This document shows, one piece after another, positions 7,101 through 12,530 of a stretch of DNA of 12,530 nucleotides. Position numbers and translations under genes: made by a program. The stretch covers positions 1 to 12,530 of the forward strand of contig DASZLR010000010.1 of NCBI GenBank assembly GCA_035552275.1, in the 5' to 3' direction. Source of the stretch: DASVLX01 sp035552275. GTDB lineage: Bacteria > Actinomycetota > Actinomycetes > Mycobacteriales > Pseudonocardiaceae. Within the stretch, counting starts at the first letter, position 1; each line of letters begins with the position of its first letter. The notes below the pieces were generated by a model. The model saw only the letters and a program-made list of their open reading frames with translations. It made no database searches and was not told the DNA's origin.

Positions 7101-8242
7101 TCACCCAGCCGACGCAGCACGGCGAGCACGCCGTCCACCGCCCGGTCGGCGTGCGCGCGGTGCTTGCCGGCGGCGTCCAGTGCGTTGCCGGCGGCGGTGC
7201 GGGCGGCGGCCACCAGCCGTTCCCGGTCACCGAGGTCGCGCAGGCCGAGATAGGCGGGCAGTTCCTTGAGCGCGTCGATCGCCGAGTCGACGTCGTCCAC
7301 CCGGCGCTCCTTGCCGGCCACCGACGTTTCCGCCTCGGCGTGCTTGGCGCGCTGCCGATCCAGCCGCTCCACCAAGGTACGCACCTCGGCCCGGTCGGCG
7401 GCCACCTCGGCGGCCGAGGACCTGGCCCGGTCAGTCGCCGAGCGCAGCGACGCGAGCGCGTAACCCGTGTAGCCGCTCAGGAACGCGGACAACGCGGTGT
7501 CCGCAGTAGACAGTCGGGTGATGTTCTCCCGAATGGACTCCAGGTCCTCGAACGAGCCGGCCAACTGCTCGATCATCGTGACGTCCAGCGGTGGCAGCGC
7601 GTCGGACAGGATCTGTTCCAGCTGCCCTTCCAACACCTTCAGCCCGACGTCCGGGTTGCGCAGGGTGCGTTGCAGGTGCAGCAGATCGCCGTAGCGGGCG
7701 GCCGGCATCCCGTACACCAGCTCGGCGACGCGGGCGCGGAAGGCGCCGTCGTCCAACACCGCGTCCGCGCCGATCTCGTCGCGCAGCGCGGCCTGCCCGA
7801 CCGGCACCCGATCCGACCCGACCAGCGACAGGCCGGCGCCGACCCGCGCCGGCGTGATGAACCGCCAGGAATCGCTGACCTGTTGGGACGACACCGAAGC
7901 CTTCAGACCGAGGCCGCAGGTGAGGAACCGCTCGGACCCGTCGGCATCGACGCGGCGCAGCTCGACCCAGGCGTAGCCGATCCGGTTCGGGCCGCCGTCG
8001 TAGTCGTCCAGCATCAGCCGGCGGATGCTGACCGTGTCGAAGCCCTTGGAGCCGAGCTGGCGCAGATCGCCGTCCAAACACAGCGGCAGCAACAGTTCCA
8101 GGGTGCGGGACTTGCCGGAACCGTTGGTGCCCTGGAAGACCGCGCGGCCGCCGGAGAAGTCGAACTCCTGCTCGTCGTACTGCCAGATGTTGACGATCCC
8201 GCCGCGATGCAGCCGCCACCGGTCCTGATCGGTCGCCGTCAC
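4157..8242 (-). CDS. jetC: JetC: SMC-like ATPase of a type II Wadjet system (TIGR02680)
   Basis: The 1361-residue protein has an SMC/MukB-like architecture. Walker A GTNGSGKS is at residues 38-45. Long Ala/Glu/Arg-rich coiled coils run from about 265-600 and 760-1030, around a globular hinge-like insert at about 610-755. The ABC signature LSSGE is at 1249-1253 and Walker B LRLVLLDE at 1283-1290. The N-terminal QYDEQEFDFSGGRAVFQGTNGSGKS and C-terminal WVITWPSGWG segments are characteristic of TIGR02680. In Wadjet systems JetC dimers with JetA and JetB extrude DNA loops and detect small circular DNA. All ATPase motifs are intact and the length is normal, so it should be functional. The GTG start overlaps the jetB stop (GTGA). 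No jetD follows; the next gene is the convergent SURF1. Confidence 0.9.
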   Translation of the reverse strand: MTATDQDRWRLHRGGIVNIWQYDEQEFDFSGGRAVFQGTNGSGKSRTLELLLPLCLDGDLRQLGSKGFDTVSIRRLMLDDYDGGPNRIGYAWVELRRVDADGSERFLTCGLGLKASVSSQQVSDSWRFITPARVGAGLSLVGSDRVPVGQAALRDEIGADAVLDDGAFRARVAELVYGMPAARYGDLLHLQRTLRNPDVGLKVLEGQLEQILSDALPPLDVTMIEQLAGSFEDLESIRENITRLSTADTALSAFLSGYTGYALASLRSATDRARSSAAEVAADRAEVRTLVERLDRQRAKHAEAETSVAGKERRVDDVDSAIDALKELPAYLGLRDLGDRERLVAAARTAAGNALDAAGKHRAHADRAVDGVLAVLRRLGEDSESAVGLAETTRGRLAEAGLDSALCPRVPAAPDTAVETVRESVRAKPDPEAAPVEIERRVPPQPRPDVLEAALRDAGQQAARIGSIAGQRAALALSLRERAIDLDRERTRLDGLRQSARQAQLDATEAAGRRNEAAQRLEDAAASWREKAVNWTRDSAPEPPTVDELRAGPDVTRSAAEAARSWAAPRLRTLRQAVVTVQQRVDAVTARITGTEAELIAVRDGVTAPQPPPPAYVTAPRDPTAGASFHRLVDFAPDLDGPGRAGLEAALQASGLLAAWVSANGTVDLPDELIAIPAERSTMDRTLAATLVPAVEPGCPVSVETVRGLLDAVTLADDPAREPAGGLVVSTGGHWRAGVLTGATSKSAAEFVGAGAREATRARRIAELTAQITELDEARSAADAELARESAAVAAWEQHLDGYPDDRALIAAHATLATAVRAAEEAGARSVRLRAEHEAADRRQEAIEVELTQSAAEAGLPADTDTLRRAHRAAQDAREGADQLRDALLGRCARTVTSLADALHDHQAAVDDLADAMGVAETRCAEYAREDAALAELTAAIGGEAEQVAGQLTELNRERESLRAELPTLRSSATELSNQVVKTETVLEAKADAVEGKAEAARTAEQAALAALAAPGVWRAAVGEQEFPDDLDGALDVLAGIDRRGASEELVITKLQALQSALAGSYEITPERHAGILTIVVAGDAGPRPVADAAWMVRGKLAEQRGFLGERYQEIFATFMLRNLAERVSNQIAVAEDLTRRMNDVLDVARSSQGVHVRLEWQPSPALDESTLTALELVRLPFAERTAEQDEQLRQAFTERIDAERDAHSGGYAEILSRALDYRSWYTFTVRVRDNGPDGKPRTRRMRQLSSGETRLVSYVTLFAAAAAFYDAVSGPDDNRGPLRLVLLDEAFERLDDPTVARMLGLLVDLDMDWVITWPSGWGVSEKIPRMHIYDVLRPRSGRGVACTHTTWDGAALALTE

Positions 8243-9513
8243 GGCCGCGCCTCCTCGTCCTCATCACGATCAAACAGGGACCAGCCGGGCTCCGGTTCGG
8301 GCTGCGCTTCCGGCGGCGTGTCCCGGCCGGGCCGCTCGTCCGGTTCCGGCGACCAGCGGTGCGCGGCCGGGGCCAGCGACCAGCCCTCGTCCTCCCGGCG
8401 GGCCAAACCCAAGGCGCGCAACAGGTCCAGCGCCGCCTCGGCCAGCTTGTCCAGATCCTCGACGGCCTGCCGGGACCACGCCGCCGGATAGTCGGCGACC
8501 AGCTTCTCGCACGCGAGACGAACCCGGTCCAGTGACACCGGCACCCGGCCGCCGGGCCGCTGGTCGGCGTGTTCCAACAACTCCGGCAGGGCCAGCAGGG
8601 CGATCCGGGCGACCGTGCTGGCGCCGGGAAACACCACGTCGGTCAGGTAGTCCTCCGGGTCGGTCACCGCGATGCCCTCGACGCGGGTCTCGGTGATCAG
8701 CCCGAAACAGCGTTCCAGCAAGGCGGATTCGCGGCGGGCCCGGCGGCGCAGCCAGTCGGCCTGGTCGGCGGGGAGGTCGGCGTAGAGCACCAGCGGGTCC
8801 TCCACCAGCTTGCGCCGCACCACATGCGCGACGCCACGGGCGCCGGGCCGGGTCGCCAACTCGATGAGCCGCGCCGGGTCGGCCGCCTCGGCCAGCGGGG
8901 CGGCGAGCAGCACCCCGAGCAGGTCGGTGTCGATGGTGATCAGCGCCTCGGTGCTGCCGCTGACCGTGGGCGCGCCGAGCAGGCCGGACACCGAACCCTC
9001 GGTCTCGGTGATCACGCCCAGCCGCACCAGATGGCGCAGCGCGGCGGCCAGCGCGCGGCGGTCCGGCACGTCGTCGGCGGTGTCGATGCCGGCTTCGGCG
9101 GCGGTCGCGCGGACGTCGGCGACCAGCCGGGACAGCAGCACCTGCCGGCCGACGCCGGTCAGTGCGGCGATGGTCAACGCCAGGTAGGCGTAGCCGCGCG
9201 GGGACAGGCTCATCTCGCCGCGCACCACCTCGGTGCCCGGCGACGTCTTGTAGAGCCGGGCGAACTGGCGCTGCACGACCAGCCGGTAGCCGAGGACGCG
9301 GGCGAACAGGTCGGTCAGCGGACGACGATGGCGGTGCGCCAGCGGCAGCAGGTCGCCGTCCGGCCCGCCGGCGCGCAACAGCGGGCGGCGCAACAGGACC
9401 CGGGCGCAGCGCACCACATTCGCCGCGTCGATCTCGGACAGGCCGTCCAGCACACCGTCTTCCCGGTCGGTGCTGACTGTGCCGACTGTGCTGATTGGGT
9501 TCGCTGGGCTCAC
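8239..9513 (-). CDS. jetB: JetB: TIGR02678/DUF2398 (KITE-like) subunit of Wadjet
   Basis: The 424-residue protein matches the TIGR02678 pattern. An N-terminal helical segment (VVRCARVLLRRPLLRAGGPDGD) is followed by LFARVLGYRLVVQRQFARLYK, then SPRGYAYLALTIAAL with winged-helix-type regions. The C-terminal tail is disordered, rich in Pro/Glu/Asp, and ends in an acidic stretch. In type II Wadjet this subunit plays the KITE/MksE role, bridging the kleisin JetA to the ATPase JetC. It overlaps both neighbours by 4 nt (GTGA at 9510-9513 and 8239-8242), so the subunits are translationally coupled. The first ~20 residues (Ser/Thr/Val-rich) are not conserved-looking, but the GTG overlap supports the start. 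No truncation is seen. Confidence 0.85.
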   Translation of the reverse strand: MSPANPISTVGTVSTDREDGVLDGLSEIDAANVVRCARVLLRRPLLRAGGPDGDLLPLAHRHRRPLTDLFARVLGYRLVVQRQFARLYKTSPGTEVVRGEMSLSPRGYAYLALTIAALTGVGRQVLLSRLVADVRATAAEAGIDTADDVPDRRALAAALRHLVRLGVITETEGSVSGLLGAPTVSGSTEALITIDTDLLGVLLAAPLAEAADPARLIELATRPGARGVAHVVRRKLVEDPLVLYADLPADQADWLRRRARRESALLERCFGLITETRVEGIAVTDPEDYLTDVVFPGASTVARIALLALPELLEHADQRPGGRVPVSLDRVRLACEKLVADYPAAWSRQAVEDLDKLAEAALDLLRALGLARREDEGWSLAPAAHRWSPEPDERPGRDTPPEAQPEPEPGWSLFDRDEDEEARP

Positions 9514-11036
9514 CGGCTGCCCTCCCGAGTCAGCGCGAGTGACGTGTTGGCCAGGGTCAGTACCCCGGCGGTGCTGCGCACCGTGGTGGTGTGCCCGGCG
9601 GCCGGGGCGACAGTGAGTCGCAGCCCGCGCACCGGATCGGCGGCCTCGCCGGTGTCGGCGGGATTGTCCCGGGCGGCCATCGCCATGGTCAGCAGCTCGC
9701 AGAGGGCGCGCAGGGCGTCCGGGGACAGCTCGGCGGCGGCCAGATCCGGTGCGGCGGCGACGAGTTCGGCGGCGGCGGCGCGGCGGCGGTCGTCGGCCCC
9801 GCGGGCCTGGATCAGCAGCGACTCACGGCCGATCGGGTCGTCCATGATCCGAGAGGTCCGGCCGCGCGCTCCCCGGTCACCGCGACTGCGCACGCTGACC
9901 GTGACGTCCAGCACCGGACCGTCCCGCCACGGCGTGCGCTCGTCGTCGGCGTCGTGGTCGGGCGCGGGCAGCAGGTTGCGCGCGGAGAACAGGCCGAACG
10001 CGGCGGTGTAGAGGGTGTGCGCCTGGTCCTGGTCGGCAGCGTCGAACCAGCGCGCCAGCTTGAGCAGTTCGGCGCGGCGGCTGGGCAGCAGGGTGGCGCC
10101 GGAGGTGGCCCGCTTGACAGTGGCGAGCAGCGCGCCGATCGCCCGCGCGGTCGCGTCGCGCAACGCGGTGACCTGGCTGGGTCGGCCGGCGCGGTCCACG
10201 AACCAGTCGGTCAGTTCCCGCCAGTCGGCGACGGTGCGGCCGCGGGCGCGTTCCACGTCCGCGCCCAGCGATTCGCCGCCGAGCAGGCGCAGCAGGTCGG
10301 TGCGGGAGCGGGCGAGTTCGGTCAGCGCGGCGGCGATGGCCGGGGTGTGGCGGAGCACGTCCTCGACCACGACCTGGATGTACTCGACCAGCAGGTCGCG
10401 GAAGCCGGCGATCTCGTCCGGGGCGAGGTGGTTGCGGGTCAGCACCTGGCCGAGATAGGCGTAGAAATCGCGCACGGTCGCGGCGAGTTCGGCATGCTGC
10501 AGGAACAGGGTGGTGACCTGCTCGGCGAGGGTCTCCCGCCCTCGGCGGTGCTCGTGGTCCATGACCTGGCCGAGCGTGCCGGCGAGTTGGCGCAACCCGC
10601 GTTCGATGGCCGGCAGCAGTTCCCGGGAGACCTCGCGGGCGCCTTCGGGAACCCGCAGCAGCTCGTCCACGTCGCGCTGGACGCGCACGGCCAGCTTGCT
10701 GACCTGGTAGCGCATGCCACCCTGGTGGAATTCGGCGATGCTGGCGGCGACGGTCTCCCGCCGGCCCAGCACCAGGTTTCCCCAGTCGACCAACTGGCGC
10801 AGCCGGGGAATGACGGCGTCGAGCTGGCTCTCCCCCGGGTCGATCCGGCCGTCCCGCTCGGCGGCGGCGAGCGCGGCCGCGACCTCGCCGACGGACAGGT
10901 CCGCCAACAGTGTCGAGGTGAACAGCCGCATAATCGCCAGGTACGTGCGGTGGTGCCGGCCCGATTGCAGGTAGGCGAACAGCTGCAGGCGACGCTCGGC
11001 TGGGGCGTCTACGGTCGGGTCCTGCTGCGGCTCCAC
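9510..11036 (-). CDS. jetA: JetA: TIGR02677/DUF2397 (kleisin-like) subunit of Wadjet
   Basis: The 508-residue protein is the first gene of the operon. After a short tail it has the TIGR02677 N-terminal region LFAYLQSGRHHRTYLAIMRLF (two pieces of a winged helix, about residues 20-40) and a helical middle with WGNLVLGRRE. It continues with DFYAYLGQVL and a long series of helices to about residue 340, then a mixed C-terminal domain (DDPIGRESLLIQARG onward). In Wadjet JetA is the kleisin that closes the SMC ring. The start is GTG at 11036 with no Shine-Dalgarno; a TAATGT 8 nt upstream suggests a leaderless transcript. It is divergent from cobD across about 137 bp. Length and order (jetA-jetB-jetC) are normal for type II Wadjet. 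Confidence 0.85.
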   Translation of the reverse strand: MEPQQDPTVDAPAERRLQLFAYLQSGRHHRTYLAIMRLFTSTLLADLSVGEVAAALAAAERDGRIDPGESQLDAVIPRLRQLVDWGNLVLGRRETVAASIAEFHQGGMRYQVSKLAVRVQRDVDELLRVPEGAREVSRELLPAIERGLRQLAGTLGQVMDHEHRRGRETLAEQVTTLFLQHAELAATVRDFYAYLGQVLTRNHLAPDEIAGFRDLLVEYIQVVVEDVLRHTPAIAAALTELARSRTDLLRLLGGESLGADVERARGRTVADWRELTDWFVDRAGRPSQVTALRDATARAIGALLATVKRATSGATLLPSRRAELLKLARWFDAADQDQAHTLYTAAFGLFSARNLLPAPDHDADDERTPWRDGPVLDVTVSVRSRGDRGARGRTSRIMDDPIGRESLLIQARGADDRRRAAAAELVAAAPDLAAAELSPDALRALCELLTMAMAARDNPADTGEAADPVRGLRLTVAPAAGHTTTVRSTAGVLTLANTSLALTREGSR

Positions 11037-11044
11037 GGGCCGTC

Positions 11045-11050
11045 ACATTA
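11045..11050 (-). promoter_or_regulatory. Probable -10 box of the jetABC operon (TAATGT)
   Basis: On the minus strand TAATGT lies 8 nt before the jetA GTG, the usual position for a leaderless actinobacterial transcript. No good -35 hexamer is found 16-19 nt further upstream. Confidence 0.4.
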
Positions 11051-11145
11051 CGGCGTGACTCGGCGTGGCGCTTCGGCCGCCGGATCGGGGGACAACCGGG
11101 CCTGCCGACGCGGCCACGCTCGCCACTGAGTAGGTTGCCCTCGGC

Positions 11146-11158
11146 CACAAAAGTTGTG
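11146..11158 (+). promoter_or_regulatory. Small inverted repeat upstream of cobD (CACAA-AAG-TTGTG)
   Basis: A perfect 5-bp inverted repeat with a 3-nt centre lies just before the GGGGAGGT ribosome-binding site of cobD. It may be a protein-binding site, but it is short and could be chance. The rest of the 11037-11173 spacer shows no cobalamin riboswitch-like structure. Confidence 0.2.
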
Positions 11159-11173
11159 TCGGGGAGGTCACGC

Positions 11174-12115
11174 GTGAGAGCGGCGCGGGCGATGGGGCTG
11201 CTGGTCGGCCTGGCGGCGGATGGCATCGTGGGCGATCCGCGGCGGGGGCATCCGGTAGCCGGCTTCGGGCGGCTCGCACAGGCGGCGGAGCGGTTGTGCT
11301 ACCGCGACCACAAGGTTTCCGGCGCGGTGTATGCGGCCGGGTTGGCCGGTGTCGTGGTCGCGACGGGCGTCGGCGTCGAGAAGATCGCGCGGCGGCATCC
11401 GCTGGCGCAGGTCATCAGCACGGCGGTGGTGACCTGGACCGTGTTGGGCGGGGCATCCTTGGCCGAGCAGGGGACGGCGATCGGCCAGGAGCTGGACTCC
11501 GGTGACGTGGCGGCGGCGCGGCGGCGGCTGCCCAACCTGTGCGGTCGCGATCCAGAACTGTTGGACCAGGCCGGTTTGTCGCGGGCGGCGGTGGAATCGG
11601 TCGCCGAGAACACGTCGGACGCGGTGGTCGGGCCGTTGGTGTGGGGCGCGATCGCCGGGGTGCCCGGCCTGCTCGGATATCGGGCGGTGAACACCCTGGA
11701 CGCGATGATCGGCTACCGCAACGAGCGGTACCGCCGGTTCGGCTGGGCGGCCGCACGATTGGACGACCTGGCGAACCTGCTGCCGTCCCGGCTGGCGGCG
11801 ATCCTGACGACGCTGTGCGCGCCGGTCGTCGGCGGTTCGGCGGCCGGGGCTTGGAAAACGTGGCGTCGGGACGCTTCCGCGCACCCCAGCCCGAACGCCG
11901 GCCAGGTGGAGGCCGCTTTCGCCGGCGCGCTGGAAATCCGGCTCGGCGGCCGAGTCCGGTACCGGCACGGCGCCGAGGACCGGCCCGTGTTGGGCGGCGG
12001 TCGCAACCCCGATGCCGGCCATGTCACCCGTGCGGTCGAACTGTCCCGCCTAGTCGGCGCCGCAGCCGGTCTCGTCGCCGCGGGCGCCGCCATTCTCGCC
12101 CGTCGCCGACGGTGA
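11174..12115 (+). CDS. cobD: CobD/CbiB adenosylcobinamide-phosphate synthase
   Basis: The 313-residue integral membrane enzyme attaches the aminopropanol (phosphate) arm to adenosylcobyric acid in cobalamin synthesis. Family motifs are clear: LAADGIVGDPRRGHPVAGFG near the N-terminus, LCGRDPELLD (122-131), ESVAENTSDAVVGPL (141-155), YRAVNTLDAMIGYRNERY (169-186), and HPSPNAGQVEAAFAGAL (237-253). The length fits the family. The GTG at 11174 has an excellent GGGGAGGT ribosome-binding site 5 nt upstream; the TTG at 11135 would add 13 residues with no support. In this pathway CobC supplies the linker phosphate, and a cobC-like gene starts at the left edge of the window. Relative to M. tuberculosis, where cobD points toward SURF1, this cobD points away from it. 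Confidence 0.95.
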   Translation: MRAARAMGLLVGLAADGIVGDPRRGHPVAGFGRLAQAAERLCYRDHKVSGAVYAAGLAGVVVATGVGVEKIARRHPLAQVISTAVVTWTVLGGASLAEQGTAIGQELDSGDVAAARRRLPNLCGRDPELLDQAGLSRAAVESVAENTSDAVVGPLVWGAIAGVPGLLGYRAVNTLDAMIGYRNERYRRFGWAAARLDDLANLLPSRLAAILTTLCAPVVGGSAAGAWKTWRRDASAHPSPNAGQVEAAFAGALEIRLGGRVRYRHGAEDRPVLGGGRNPDAGHVTRAVELSRLVGAAAGLVAAGAAILARRRR

Positions 12116-12157
12116 GACCCGGCACCGCCAGCGGTCTTGAAATGGAGCGACCCGGAA

Positions 12158-12382
12158 CTACCCGATGTCCTCGATCAACTTGAGGAAGTGCTTGCATGCA
12201 GCATCTTCGGAATCAAATTCCTTTTCGTCCCACTTTTTTCCACGCTCGGCATAGTACACAAACCACTTACCGTAAATTTCATCAATGCAGAGGGTGTCTT
12301 CGGCCAATCCTCCGGACAAACTGTAAAGATCGTCGCGCACACCCCTTGCTTTCAGAACTTCTTCCAGCTCTCCAAGATTCAC
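12158..12382 (-). CDS. Small immunity-like protein
   Basis: From the GTG at 12382 the protein has 74 residues. An N-terminal helix (LGELEEVLKARGV) is followed by YSLSGGLAEDTLCIDE, a WFVYYAERGKK strand pair, and a C-terminal helix EFDSEDAACKHFLKLIEDI. The pattern YSL-GGL, then YY-ERG, then D/E-A-C-FL matches small proteins that I recognise as encoded next to polymorphic or contact-dependent toxins, where they protect the producer; I cannot assign a specific family name. GGAG lies 5 nt before the GTG, strong support for this start. The frame stays open upstream to 12520, but that part looks non-coding. The DNA is much less GC-rich than the rest of the window, a sign of recent transfer. Confidence 0.6.
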   Translation of the reverse strand: MNLGELEEVLKARGVRDDLYSLSGGLAEDTLCIDEIYGKWFVYYAERGKKWDEKEFDSEDAACKHFLKLIEDIG

Positions 12383-12455
12383 GGCATCTCCATTATTATC
12401 CCGTGTCAAAGACGAGGCAGCGACAGAAGAGGCTGGGTGCCACCCGACTACAGCA

Positions 12456-12530
12456 TCAAAAATTGATCGATGCCCCTTGCAACATGAAGCGGACAGACCC
12501 AGGCCCGCAGTTTTCCACATGCGGAGTGAA
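12456..12530 (-). CDS. Possible C-terminal tail of an upstream gene (toxin?)
   Basis: The minus strand is open from the window edge to a TGA at 12456-12458, giving 24 residues that include PHVENCGPGSVRFMLQG. It would end 73 nt before the immunity-like gene, in the position where a cognate toxin is normally found. The fragment is too short to identify, and a second frame is also open here, so this is only a suggestion. Confidence 0.25.
   Translation of the reverse strand, partial: FTPHVENCGPGSVRFMLQGASINF

Noticed and set aside
7151..11129. Long plus-strand open frames (7151-8491, 8569-10011, 9591-11129)
   Set aside because: They lie opposite jetA, jetB and jetC, have the same shadow composition and no family motifs.
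12120..12150. Hairpin ACCGC-CA-GCGGT after cobD as a terminator
   Set aside because: The arms are only 5 bp with a 2-nt loop, and no U-tract follows, so it is not a convincing terminator.
12137..12466. 109-codon plus-strand open frame opposite the immunity-like gene
   Set aside because: It has no ribosome-binding site and no family resemblance; the minus-strand gene has both a GGAG site and a recognisable pattern.
1..12530. CRISPR arrays, tRNA or rRNA genes, insertion sequences with inverted ends
   Set aside because: No regularly spaced repeats, cloverleaf sequences, rRNA-like stretches or transposase genes were seen in the window.

Overview
The window is high-GC (roughly 70% by eye) with strong G/C preference at third codon positions, frequent GTG starts and 4-nt GTGA gene overlaps. 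With the gene order this points to an actinobacterium, probably a Pseudonocardiales/Mycobacteriales-type chromosome. The backbone resembles the Mycobacterium tuberculosis cobC (Rv2231c) - ptpA (Rv2234) - SURF1 (Rv2235) - cobD (Rv2236c) neighbourhood. Here there is a partial cobC-like start at the left edge (minus strand), a ptpA-like phosphatase coupled to a fructosamine-kinase-family gene, SURF1, and a complete cobD/cbiB near the right edge.

Left region (1-3221): a DUF1275 membrane protein is followed by a 14-codon relic of a ptpA 5' end. Next come a HicA-HicB toxin-antitoxin pair with a clear operator, then the intact ptpA and the fructosamine kinase, and finally a second HicB-like protein that lacks the DNA-binding domain. 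An exact 19-bp direct repeat covering the ptpA active-site codons occurs in the relic (837-855) and in the intact gene (1678-1696). The roughly 840-bp hicAB segment therefore appears to have been inserted inside the start of ptpA and to have given the gene a new 5' end.

Middle region (3266-11036): SURF1 runs convergently, with a 6-bp gap, into a three-gene minus-strand operon whose genes overlap by 4 nt. The order of transcription is jetA (TIGR02677/DUF2397), jetB (TIGR02678/DUF2398), jetC (TIGR02680, SMC-like ATPase). This is the condensin-like core of a type II Wadjet anti-plasmid system. The fourth component, the nuclease JetD (TIGR02679/DUF2399 with a TOPRIM domain), is not in the window and there is no room for it.

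Right region (11037-12530): cobD is divergent from jetA. The last ~400 bp drop visibly in GC and encode, on the minus strand, a ~74-residue protein that looks like a polymorphic-toxin immunity protein, possibly preceded by the tail of a toxin gene. Overall, conserved metabolic genes (cobalamin, protein repair, cytochrome oxidase assembly) are interleaved with conflict and defence modules. The points most worth checking are the JetD-less Wadjet operon and the hicAB insertion in ptpA.
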